DNA from: Arcuatula senhousia
Lineage: Eukaryota; Mollusca; Bivalvia; Mytilida; Mytilidae
DNA: 64,000 nt
Assembly: GCA_963971305.1 (NCBI GenBank)
Contig: OZ020309.1
Coordinates: forward strand, 16,299,001-16,363,000
Direction: 5' to 3'
Under the pieces are notes generated by a model. It did no database searches. It was given only the letters and a program-made list of their open reading frames with translations, and was not told the origin of the DNA. The translations under genes and the position numbers were made by a program. The stretch's first letter is position 1. Each line of letters opens with the position of its first letter. Positions 54,203 to 64,000 of the stretch are shown here, piece after piece.

Positions 54203-54849
54203 ACGTTTTTACTATTGTCATTTTTAAGCATTATAGCGATCAAGCGTGTCGGTTTTGTATGATGACACTTCACTAAATCATTATTGTTTGAAGTGTTGTG
54301 TCGGATTTAAAATCGATACGTTTGATTTTTTTACATCAGTCGATTGATGATTCTCAGCTAGCTGTCAGTAACAGCGAGTGTTCTTTAGAGAGTTCCTTTA
54401 CCGTCCTTCTGTTTGTTCTTGTTTTTTGTCTTAGGTTCTCTCTAGTAGAATTGGATTTTGATCGATTTGATTTTTATTGTGTGTTTAGTTTTTGTGCTTT
54501 GTCTAGGAATATTGATAGGGGGAAGGTTGGGCCCAAAAAACTAGTTTAACCCCGCCACATATTACATGTGCATGTCCTAAGCCAGGAATCTTTGACAAAG
54601 CTCTCGTTTGTACTTGTCTTTTTGATGTTTTCTGTTCCTTGTTTAAGAAGGGGGTCTATCTGTGACTATTTCAGGGCTGGATTTGAATTATATGCATCTT
54701 ATTTAGACCATGGGCCAATTGCAGAACCGCGAGCAGTGCCAAATGGCCTCGTTGAAGGCTGCTGGCGGTTGTCCATTGTGGTTTTTCTAAATTGCCGTTT
54801 AATTGTGGGCTGTGTCGTGTACACTTATTCCACATCTTTTTATTTTCTA
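54203..54849 (+). other. 3' UTR of the Penelope-like element
   Basis: Non-coding tail with T-rich tracts and the conserved terminal GTGGGCTGTGTCGTGTACAC, TTCCACATC. Small ORFs at 54298-54549 and 54568-54903 are by-products. Confidence 0.65.
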
Positions 54850-55240
54850 TTAATAAAACTGCCAAGAAAATGTTTGCCAAACAACTTTTTTCATCAGGTT
54901 TGACACATTAATGCTAAGATAAGTTGAAAAGTTGCATAACTACATATTGCTTACTTAAAAAATTAAAGTTCATATAGATAAGAGATAAAAAGAAAATTTG
55001 TTCGCAAAGGAATATAGATCACATTTGCAAATTTCTTATGTAAAATATATAAAACTTTAGTAAAATCTCATATTTGAGCATAAAATTATATGACGGTTGA
55101 ATAAAGTTGACATGAAATTGTTTGCGTAACAAATATTTTCATCAGATTTGAAACATAAATGCTATTATTTTTTGAAAACTTGAATAACTTCATATCTTTT
55201 ACTTGAAAAATAAGGTTCATATTTAACCATTTTTAAGAGA
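54850..55240 (+). repeat. 246-bp satellite array, block 3
   Basis: Continues the unit interrupted at 52145; GATCACATTTGCAAATTT at 55017, then decays toward 55240. Confidence 0.82.
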
Positions 55241-55699
55241 TTATGAAGAAAATTTATTTCCAATTATAGAAATGTTAAGACCAAACATTTCTTATGCAAG
55301 CTACAAATGTATAAGAAATTAAACATCTAATGTTTGAGCTTAATATTATATGATGGTTTTATAACAATCACAAAAATTGTTTTCAAAATAACTTTCTGAC
55401 AAGATTTAAATGAGGTATTTCAAAATATGACATATTTGACATCAAAAATCGTATGAGTTTTCGCATTTTACATGTTTTAAAACAGAAATGTGTTATGTCT
55501 GACTTTAATATTTATTTAAGCACAATTCGGCTGTGCTTTGTAATTTTCTATTTTATATTATTAATATAAAACTTGTCAAATGTCCCGCTCCTTCATTTAT
55601 TTATATAAATTTCTATTTTATTCAAAGATTTTATGCATTCGATCTAGGAGTCACGTGATACAATAAGCAAAAACGAACTTAAAAATTCCGTATTTTAGA
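55241..55699. other. AT-rich non-coding sequence
   Basis: Diverged satellite-like sequence, then nothing recognised. Confidence 0.4.
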
Positions 55700-55872
55700 T
55701 TGAATTGACGCGTGACGGATTGGTAAATTGCATCATGGGATGCATTTGACGGATAGGATCGGACGGATTGGTGACTGATCGATGACGGATTGGTGACTGA
55801 TTGATGACGGATCGGTGAATGATTGAGACCGGATCGATGACTGATTGGTGACTGATTGATGACGCGTGACGG
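55700..55872 (+). repeat. GATGACGGATTGGTGACTG minisatellite, right edge
   Basis: Same ~20-bp units and same orientation as 46630-46770. Confidence 0.8.
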
Positions 55873-55910
55873 ATCGCAAAAACTGTTGCATTGATCGGTT
55901 CAAGTACTGT

Positions 55911-58900
55911 ATGTATGTGAGACCATGTTTGCGTACCACAGGCCACCTAATCATACAAAAGACCACCAAATTTATTATCCCACAGGCCAGCATCGAAGCC
56001 ATACATGTATTCACTTATATTTGTTTTGTTAGTGCTAAGATTATTAAGTTAACATGCCTTTTCTTGCAATATTCCAAATATAGGAAGCCAATAAAATACT
56101 ACGACAGGCTCACTAGTGCAAAGACCAAAGTATGAAATAAATAAGATTAAATTAATATTTATTCTTCCCTTGATTTTCTTTTACAATAACAATGAACTTG
56201 AAATTGTAAACATACTCAAGAATGGTGGACAACTTTAATTGATTCCAATTATTTTGTCACCATAGGGGGGACACCATTCACCATCAACTGATTACAATAG
56301 AACGTAATGGAAAAAATTTGACAGTCCCTATACTTTCTTCAATTGACAAGTAACTAATCCCATAAAACCTTAGCCTACGTCAGACTAAATACCTTATACA
56401 TTTATCTTTCGTGCAGTTTATCGTATATTAGTTTAAAGTAATTACATTTTCTGTCATTTTTTGGTTGAAAATTGGTAAAAAAATTACGTTATTTTCCAAT
56501 AGAATTCTATATAAACTAGTCAAAAAATGGTAAAACAACTCTAGTTTAAAAAATCGTCACTGTATTTCTCAACGGAAATCTTACCCCTACGTACAAAAAA
56601 ATGCTTCAAATGTTAAATTTTCTATAGGTATCATCAAAAATAATTTAAACTTTATTTTTTTTTCTGTCAAATTTAAGTTAAAATTTAGCCATTTTTGTTT
56701 TATACTTTCTCGGACTAGATTATTTGCTAATTGGCGATAATAAATAACAGCGAGGGGCACCATGCATGTCTTTGTGAAAATGTGTGTTAATTATCAACAT
56801 GTGTTCCTTTTTACTCGGAAGTCTTCGGCTTCCGAGTCTTGTCGGAGAAAAAGATAAATGGAAGAAGGCGCGCCAAACTGTTACAACTCGTTGTCACGTC
56901 GCTAACTCTTGTAGAAATGGAATATAGGTCAATATAGGACCAGATTAGAAAAAGCGATGGCCTCACTCATCACTCCAAATTAATGATATTCAATTAACCT
57001 TCTGCGATAAGAAATTTTTCTATGAATAGTTATGCGATTCTTTCATAATGTACGTTTATATAAAATATGAACATGGACCATTGCGTTGAATATCTTATAC
57101 TTGAGCACTTAAATATCGTAATATTAATTAAATGTGTGTGGGTAAATAATTTCCGCATGTGCGGAATATTGTGTATATATAAATAATATTGTGTCGGACT
57201 AGTTTTACTGTTTATTTACATATTCATGTTTCCGATACGATGATGATACCAACCAATCGGCAACGAAAATAATAAACTTCGTCATGAATATTTAATGCAT
57301 AAGGCCAATCGGGCCAATCAAATCATTGCTTCTATAACGTTAACATGTGCTTTTTATCGTTAAATGTAAACAATCAAAATGAAGTACTAGTGTTACGACT
57401 TCGAATTTGTTAGGCGTGAAAGAAATGAAACCTTTTCGCGAAACACGATTGACAATTTGGCACGTTCAATTTGGTGAACGGAAAGGATGATTATCTTTCT
57501 ATACATACAGGTTGTGAGAAAAGTATGTGCTACCAATTAGCTTTTCAAGTGTTTTGGACAGGGAGGCATCATAAAAAAATTGTGCAATGTTACCGGTCAT
57601 TACCCCGTTGATTTCCATATTTAAGAACAATGTGATTTCTTATCTACGTGTGGATTAAAGGAACATACATAGGGAAGGCAGATAGAATTATCCTTGGGTT
57701 TCCAACGATGTGTCCTGATTTGAGGCGTTGGAAAAATGCATTTGATATGTTTGATGTTTGCATTTACGACATGTACGATGGACCGAGGCGTGAATGTTGA
57801 CGTGACAGGATACAAAGCTGTCTATTCCAGGGAAAGAACACTGATATATCCTGCATTTGTTTTATAATAGGTTATTTTATAATAGGTTGTAATATTTGAT
57901 GTAAAAATTACTAGAGTACATGCATATTGTATCATCTGTGGGCCTAAGTTGCCAGACATGCAAAATAATTTAGAATGCCTTTTTAATATATATCGGGTAG
58001 GGATTTATTTCCCGAATTTCGGGTACCAAAAATGAATTAAATAAAATTACTCCGGACTTACACATGTTACATGTACATTGTACTGTTACTTTAAAACTTA
58101 AACAAATAAAAATGTTACAAAAATAAAAGCAAAATAAATTGTTGATATACATACATGTACAAGACTTGCTTACTCGCGACGGTTTTAATGGGGTCCCTTT
58201 GAACGTAATGGAGCAGCCACCTTAAATGTAGTGTAAGGTCAGGCATAAGATGTATTTTAACCAAGTGCATGTACATGTATATATATACAAACAAATTGTT
58301 GTATAAAATCCGAAAATTTTAGTTGGTGTATGTCATGCATGCCTTTTGCATTTCAATTCTTCCCGTAGGTTATACATAGGGTATATATTCTATCGCGGGC
58401 TCTGACTCAAAAGTTAGTAGTAACTTACTCACCCACCCACTTTTTAGACAATATACAACAACTTAAAAATATACTTGCATTAATGGGGGAATGAATTTTT
58501 CTTCCAAGGCTGGAGGATCACGTCTTAACATAAATGTAAAAAGTGGCAGAAAACAAAAGTTGTAGCAGAATTGTTGTGCCAGACGTGTGGAATGTGTGGT
58601 GACGGATGCTTGGAATGGCATTATTTTAAATACCCTGAATTGAAAGCACCACTCAAAACAACAAATTGGCTGTTCCAAAAGTGTCATAAAACATCGGGCC
58701 TTTACTATTATGTGTATTGAATAAAAATAAAAATCTGTCGAAGTAAAAAATGTACAGCATGTACAATGATCAGCTTATTAAATTGATGAAATGTATTTCC
58801 CTACACTAAATTTGTTATAAACAAGTAGTGTGTATGCCATTATCATATGCATGTCATGTTTATGATATTAGAATACATTTGTACATATTTACTTGTTTCA

Positions 58901-59110
58901 GTGTTATTTAATTTGTTGTATTAACATTTTTCATATTCGTGTACATTGATTTAGTGGGTCCCCCTTTTTTAAAGGGGCCGATAATATTACATTCTTGTGT
59001 GTTCCCACATCCTGCAATGACTTTTATTCTGGTTTACCAAATGCTGTGAAATTTTATATTTTGGGGTCCCCCTTTTATTCGTTTATAATAAAAATGACAT
59101 CAAAGTTCAA
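55911..59110. other. Duplicated non-coding sequence (copy 2)
   Basis: Collinear with 33918-37240 of copy 1 except that it lacks the ~147-bp retroelement tail (34351-34497). It includes the same ACTCGGAAGTC hairpin near 56814-56838. No gene. Confidence 0.55.
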
Positions 59111-59124
59111 GACAATAAATTTTG

Positions 59125-59155
59125 CCACGCCTGACGCGCGTTTCGAGGCGCTCTA
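59125..59155 (-). other. Core-deleted hammerhead ribozyme (copy 2 allele of 37252-37295)
   Basis: The minus strand reads GCGCCT directly joined to CGAAACGCGCGTC and AGGCGT. The 19 bases with CTGATGA and most of stem II are missing between 59145 and 59146. Confidence 0.85.
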
Positions 59156-59458
59156 CCAAAAATATTGAAAATGCCAAACACTATAAGATTATGAAGAGCA
59201 TGGAACAATAAAACAAAAATTACCAAAATGAGGAACCAAATTATTACTAAGATGATCAACCTATGTCTGGGGTAGGAAGAACCTTAGGGTTAGACAATTT
59301 TGAAATTTATACGGATAATTTAAAGCTTTGATGTGTTCTCCAACACAAAAGTGTTGGTGCCGGAGCGGGCTTACCTCGGGGAATTAAAACTCCACTAGCA
59401 GTGCTAACCTTCACGTGTGTTCGAAATAAAAATGACAACAAAGTTCCAGACAATAAAT

Positions 59459-59496
59459 TTTGCTACGCCTGACGCGCGTTTCGTCTATTCAAAACT
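59459..59496 (-). other. 3' half of a hammerhead ribozyme (copy 2)
   Basis: Same truncated motif as 37597-37633. Confidence 0.7.
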
Positions 59497-61255
59497 AGGG
59501 GGCCTAAAACGGCAAAAAAATCAAACAAGGGGTTGCATTAAGTCGTTCACCCACTCGACCATTCAGAAAACAGGTATAGTAGATGACCGAAGTGACCTGG
59601 AAAGGGGAGGCACGGTACAACTCATCATGCTTAAGCTTTATACCAAATTTAAAATTAATCCCTTTAGTAGAAGCCAAGAAATCTTTTAGGAAACATTGTC
59701 TAATTTTGGTACTTAAAAAGTCTTAACTCGGCTCTAAAAACAGGAATCGATGTAGATGCGTAACTGACCTAGAAAGGGAAGACACGGTACAACGCATCAT
59801 GCTAAAGCTTTTTACTGAATTTGAAATCAATCCCTTCTGCTGAAGCCGAGAAGTCTGTTACGACAGTTTGTTACGGACGGGCAAACAGATGGATAATGTG
59901 ATTGCAATACAGCTCCCTCTCTTACGGGTATAGTATTATATTTGGTTCAACGATAACTTTGGTTCTGGTTGGTCAGTTGTTATGATATGTCTTACCATTA
60001 CACCATAGATGGGATTGATTATGGGGTCCCCCTTTTTTCAATTAGAAATTAATGGCCATAAAATGGGCAAAAAATGTTCCTTTTTTATTTCTGGTCCGAT
60101 TTTTATTTTGCAATTTAAATCTTATCAAGCAGTGGATGCAAATTGAAATATTTATAATTGCAACCCTAATTTCCGACACTAAATTAGGGACCAAAAGGGT
60201 GAAAAATGAAAGGCATCACGCATTTTTAAGCAGCAATTTTTGGAGGGTCTGCTTTTGCAAAAAAGTGTTGAATTCCTTGTCAAAAGTGGGTGGAAAGTTC
60301 ACCAAAGGTGTCAAATGTTAAAACAACTTTATCAGTCTACAATGGGCATTATTTGCCTAAAACATACAGCGTTCATGCAACATGTTGCAGTCATATCATG
60401 CTGCACTCGGCGAAGCTTTTTACTCGCAAATAACTAAGAAATTTTACAGATATCAAATTTCTGTTAATAGCAAAAAAAATATGCCAAAATATTTTTTCAT
60501 CAAAAATCATACCCTGACCATATTTTTTTATGATAAAAAACATTTCATGTTTTTAATTTTCCACAAAAGTCCTACAAAAAGTTTACGGCTAAGAAAAATA
60601 AAACAGAGTTGTTTAAGCATGGAAATGAAATGGGTTCAGGGTCACACAGCATGTGTGATCAGCGTAAACCACGACCCCAACCGTGTAAGAATTATCAGAT
60701 GCCTAGGTTTTATACTTTTCATGTAATTAAACAAAGACGTTTTGATACGTCCAGAAAAGACCTTATTTCATATAAGAGTCGTTGAAGCGTATAAATGCAC
60801 CATGGTCACATGGCAAAGAGCCAGTTGCGTCCCAACTGTCTGTTAACCAAATGTTTATGTATGTATATTATACTTTTCATGTTATTAATTTTTCCACAAA
60901 AGACTACAAAAAGTTTATAAAGCCAGTATACTATAGGATAAAGCTAATCATACAAAATATAAGACCACTTTCTTATGAAGTTGCAAGTTAGAAAACCGTG
61001 ATGTACTTTATATTTTTCCAGTATATTATTTTGGACGGACGGACGGACGAATTTACAGTGTAAACAGTATACAGTCTTTTAGTGGGGGGTTATCTATTTT
61101 CGAGTTTCAACTTTTAAAGGATTTAACAATGAATTTTATAAAAAAATAAATAGTTTATTACAGTGTCATATATTGTTTGCCATGCATAATAAGTATATTA
61201 TACTTGTTAATCTATAATGTTAATAATGATTGTTCATTTTTTGGCTACGTTTTGT
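59497..61255. repeat. Duplicated interspersed repeats (copy 2)
   Basis: Matches 37634-39398, including the inverted 7.4-kb-type repeat ends near 60380-60430 and a (GGAC)n tract at 61035. No gene. Confidence 0.5.
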
Positions 61256-61598
61256 CAAGGAATTAGATAGAATTAGATAGAAGGAAAAGAATCTCATTAC
61301 AATTTTTACACAATGTAAACAAATATGTTGCAAGGCGAGATTTGGGTGAGATTACCCATGATGCAACACATTATGGTGTTATTTTTTACTTAAAACATAT
61401 TTTGCTATATTTTTATATATCACTTATTGAAGTAAATTCATAAAAATGAATTTTTATATAGATTTACTTTAATTATTTATGACCATTTGTTAATTTTGAT
61501 GAAAATAAAATTGATATATTGATGTGTTCCTCTTCAATTTATCTCCAAGTCTCGCGTTGTGATTTCACGAGATTCCATTCCTTCTATCTAATTCCTTG
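61256..61598. mobile_element. Foldback MITE (copy 2)
   Basis: Same as 39399-39753 with a small internal deletion near 61557 (loss of part of the GCGAGAAAAGGTGA arm). Confidence 0.72.
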
Positions 61599-61671
61599 GT
61601 TTTGAACCCGGAGTTTTTAATTTCGTTCAAAGATTATTCTGTCCTATCAATATTGTGCATAGATTTATTGA

Positions 61672-61957
61672 ATTGTTAAAAGTTTTAAGGATTTTGTTGG
61701 TCATTTTTAGGGCTTTTTCTAGCGTTTAATTTTTTTTTTTAATTATGTTTTCTCAGCTTTCAATTTTTGTTGGATTTATTCTAAGAATTTCAATCATGCT
61801 TCCGTAGCGTAAATTTTTGTTTATTATTTCCTTGCCTTGCACGAGAGATTATTCACCTACCGTCATGAATACGCGGAGTAAATCGCGAGTCAATTATGAG
61901 AAATTAAATGATGTCGGATGGGACGATGATATACTCGACTTAACAGACCCCGGGTCT
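61672..61957 (+). pseudogene. Ngaro leader and gag start, truncated (copy 2)
   Basis: Matches 40524-40804: leader and the first ~31 codons of gag (MNTRSKSRVNYEKLNDVGWD...), stopping at CCCCGGGTCT. Confidence 0.8.
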
Positions 61958-62192
61958 CAATCTTCATAACCCGCTATACGAGAATATTATTTTTTACCGG
62001 TACAGACACTTTTTTTACCGAGAATTTATTGCATTATGGGAAATTTACGACGATAATTACATCCTGAAGGGCATCATTAAAAGAGAGAACGTAAGTTTGT
62101 GATATTTTGGTCGTTTTAGGCGATGAACTAATATATAAATGTAATGTGCACGCAATGCAGTAATTACTGACAGACAGAAAAATATGATTCAA
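61958..62192. other. 235-bp filler replacing the Ngaro interior
   Basis: Has no counterpart in copy 1, where 2749 bases (40805-43553) of gag-RT-RNase H stand instead. No recognisable origin. Confidence 0.7.
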
Positions 62193-62313
62193 GTTGTCTA
62201 GGTGGAAAATTGATGCAAATAATCGTGAACAGTTTAATTTTTTAACTAAAGATATGACTTTAGTGGAGGATGTGTTGCCGTTTGATTTTTTTCTGTTAAA
62301 TGATGCATGGTAA
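62193..62313 (+). pseudogene. End of Ngaro RNase H region (copy 2)
   Basis: Reads LSRWKIDANNREQFNFLTKD and ends at TAA 62311-62313, matching 43554-43674. Confidence 0.75.
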
Positions 62314-63319
62314 TTTGTTGTCTTTTATTTTTCAGATCAGTCCTTGTTTGATTTATACAATGACATGTTGCATGCTAGAAAATTTGCTTATGCGAAAGGA
62401 ACTATGGTTAATCTTAACACCCAATGGACAGCTTATTTGTTGTTTTGTAATTTTTTCAAGTTGTATCCATTTAACAGTTCATCAATTTTGATGTGCATTT
62501 ATATTCAGTTTTTGAGTAGAACTTTTAAATCTGTTCAGAGTATTCGAAATTATTTAAATGGTGTAAGAATTTTATTTTTATTGCATGGTTTAGAGACCAA
62601 TATATTTCATTCTTTTGATATTAAGCTGAATTTGCGTGGTTTGCAAAGAAAATTTAAGCGCTTACCTCGTCAAGCCTTACCGATGTCTTTGGATATTTTA
62701 GGGAAAATGTTTTCTTTTTTAGATTTAAATTCTTCTTTAGATGACATTTTTGGTGTTTGTTTTTGTTTGCCTTTTTCTTGATGGCAAGAAAATCTAATTT
62801 AGTTCCTGTTTCTGTTAAAAAAATTGACCATACCAAACAATTATTAAGAGCAGATGTTTCAAGTTATTCTGATTTTTTGATAGTGTCCTTTAAATGGTCT
62901 AAAACTATTCAATGTGGTGACCGGGTTCTGTGCATTCCGCTAGCGTCTATTCCAAATTTAATTTTTGTCCTGTGCAAGCTTATTTGAATATGTGTAAGAT
63001 TAATGAATTGCCTGATAATGCTCCAGCATTTGGTTATTATAATCGCGGATCACTTGTTTGCATCACTTACCACCAATTTCAAAGAAAAATTAAAACTTTG
63101 ATTAGGAAAATTGGTTTAGATCCAGATTTATATTCATCTTATAGTTTTAGGAGAGGTGGCGCTTCTTTAGCAGCCAAGGCGGGTGTACCTCCTTATTTGA
63201 TTCAGTTAATTGGAGATTGGAAGAAGAGTGATGCTTACAAGCTTTATGTTCGTCAGCCTTTATCTGAAAAGGCTAAGGTTAGCATGCATATGAGAGATTT
63301 TATTTTGAAAAATTATTAG
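62314..63319 (+). pseudogene. Ngaro tyrosine recombinase, two frameshifts
   Basis: In frame after the TAA: SDQSLFDLYNDMLHARKFAY, helical SAM-like N-domain to about 62750, then a shift near 62760 into FFLMARKSNLVPVSV and SFKWSKTIQCGDR, and a second shift near 62945 into FCPVQAYLNMCK. The catalytic C-domain has the arginine of the RRGG block (SFRRGGAS) and GDWKKSDAYKLYV with the nucleophilic Tyr. The usual His of the H-x-x-R box is Tyr here (YSFRRGG), consistent with a CAT-to-TAT change. The enzyme would integrate circular DNA without target duplication (family knowledge). It ends LKNY-stop at 63319. Confidence 0.85.
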
Positions 63320-63329
63320 TATTTTTATA

Positions 63330-63862
63330 TTGTATATTACAGTTTTATCAGCATCATTGATATGTGACTCTATTGGAAAGCATGTGAAACTAATCAAGAA
63401 TTGTCAGTACACTCTGCAGGCCTTTCCTGGTGCTACAATAGACGATATTGAATATAACATTCGAATGGGTTATGCCAGTTTGCAGTTTGATGTTGTCATT
63501 GTTCATGTAGGTACTAATGATATCAATTACAACTGTTGTCCTGCTAACTTAGGATTCAAATATAATAGACTTATTACTACAATGAAGCTTTTAGCACCTG
63601 AAAGAAGTGTTTTAGTGATGTCAGCTATTGTTCCAAGACCAATTGATTACATTTACACTCAAAAATGGTTAAAACTGTTAATAACCAACTCAACTTGATC
63701 TGTAGCAGACGAAATTGTAAATACATAGCAACATATACGCCTTTTTTGAAGTTTGGGGAGCCCATTTTTGAGCTGTTTTCACCTCTTTGTTACTTACACC
63801 CAAATTATTTTGGTAATATTAAATTGACCAATTTTTTCATTCAATTTATTGCTCATTGTTGA
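63330..63862 (+). pseudogene. SGNH/GDSL-type hydrolase domain of the Ngaro element
   Basis: Reads LSASLICDSIGKHVK (block I, with Cys where Gly of GDS is usual), FPGATIDDI (block II Gly), then VVIVHVGTNDINYN (block III GTND). A shift near 63668 moves to VNNQLNLICSRRN, and LCYLHPNYFGNIKL carries a block V-like His. SGNH hydrolase genes downstream of the recombinase are known in some Ngaro elements; their role is unsettled. The true start is probably just after TATTGTATATTACAG (63328-63342), a splice-acceptor-like tract. Damaged block I and the frameshift suggest a dead copy. Confidence 0.75.
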
Positions 63863-64000
63863 ACACGAGGTTTTTATTGACTTATCGTGTTTTTTTAGCA
63901 GAAGGATTATTTCTGATTCTGTTAATTTTATGAATGAATTTGGTGTGTGACTATTTTGTTGAGGTGTGTTGTTGTCTAGTTGTATACTTATGGCATTTAT
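63863..64000. other. Probable 3' non-coding end of the Ngaro element, cut by window end
   Basis: T-rich sequence with no ORF; may contain the start of the element's 3' split repeats, which cannot be tested here. Confidence 0.35.

Larger units (their letters stand above)
52146..54849 (+). mobile_element. Penelope-like retroelement (5' truncated) inserted in satellite
   Basis: Flanked by TTAATA on both sides (52140-52145 and 54850-54855). The uninterrupted satellite has GGTTTAATAAAACTGCC at this point (compare 48187-48203). It begins only 35 bases before the RT gene ATG and ends after a ~650-base 3' UTR closing CCACATCTTTTTATTTTCTA. The 3' tail recurs at 18690-18760 and 49600-49630. There is no GIY-YIG endonuclease or hammerhead in this copy. 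Confidence 0.8.
46626..55910. mobile_element. ~9.3-kb satellite-bearing insertion specific to copy 2
   Basis: Replaces about 45 bases present in copy 1 (33880-33920). Both edges are built of the same-orientation GATGACGGATTGGTGACTG minisatellite. The core is 246-bp satellite, later split by a foldback element and a Penelope-like element. No integrase or transposase explains its arrival; it may be a transposed satellite block or a rearranged element. Confidence 0.6.
43766..62404. repeat. Tandem duplication, copy 2
   Basis: Homologous to 28654-43765. Aligned blocks: 43766-44551, 46488-46625, 55911-61671, 61672-61957 and 62193-62404. Interrupted by copy-2-specific insertions 44552-46487 and ~46626-55910. 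It lacks copy 1's 39830-40523 and 40805-43553. Confidence 0.85.

Noticed and set aside
62309..62334. A 26-base intron GTAATT...TTTCAG between RNase H and recombinase
   Set aside because: Too short for a spliceosomal intron, and removing it creates TGA directly at the joint; only the acceptor is kept as a hypothesis.

Overview
The window looks like repeat-dominated nuclear DNA of a bivalve mollusc, most probably a mussel (Mytilus-like). This rests on the AT-rich spliceosomal-type sequence, the B-box/beta-propeller gene, and the combination of BEL/Pao, Ngaro, Penelope-like, Polinton-like, Helitron/Helentron-like and hammerhead-ribozyme elements. The species is an inference. There is no bacterial operon, rRNA gene or CRISPR array. 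The only convincing host gene is a single-exon TRIM-family-like gene on the minus strand at 9.3-11.0 kb; nearly everything else is transposon or transposon debris.

Layout: 0-4.2 kb holds the 3' part of a BEL/Pao retrotransposon (RT, RNase H, integrase, 3' LTR) with one in-frame stop. 4.2-9 kb holds a hairpin repeat, a decayed non-LTR RT, a small inverted-repeat element and a tandem-repeat-bearing interspersed repeat. 9.3-11 kb is the host gene. 11.8-16.7 kb is a 4.8-kb, almost fully palindromic Polinton-like element with a 6-bp target duplication; each arm carries a zinc-finger/packaging-ATPase gene. 18.5-19.1 kb is Penelope-type 3' debris with an intact hammerhead ribozyme core. 19.6-26.5 kb is a 'Russian doll' of eight Helentron-like (HINE-like) elements, each inserted in the (TTA)n tract of another, with perfectly balanced heads and tails.

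28.65-62.40 kb is a tandem duplication of a ~15-kb unit (copy 1 28654-43765, copy 2 43766-62404), joined inside a Ngaro retrotransposon. The copies act as mutual empty-site controls. Copy 1 alone carries a 3.8-kb TIR transposon with 5-bp TSD and a 471-bp terminal-repeat retrotransposon in miniature whose LTRs contain a tRNA-like pol III promoter. Copy 2 alone carries a 1.9-kb Helentron-like element and a ~9.3-kb block of 246-bp satellite. That satellite block was itself invaded by a 2.95-kb Mutator-like foldback element (9-bp TSD) and by a nearly intact Penelope-like RT gene. An uncollapsed-haplotype assembly artefact is a serious alternative to true duplication. The window ends in the tyrosine-recombinase and SGNH-hydrolase part of the Ngaro element.

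The most interesting items are the tRNA-like-LTR mini-retroelement, the nested Helentron-like array with covarying ends, the palindromic Polinton derivative, and the intact versus core-deleted pair of hammerhead ribozymes. All family calls come from reading motifs by eye; no search was run.
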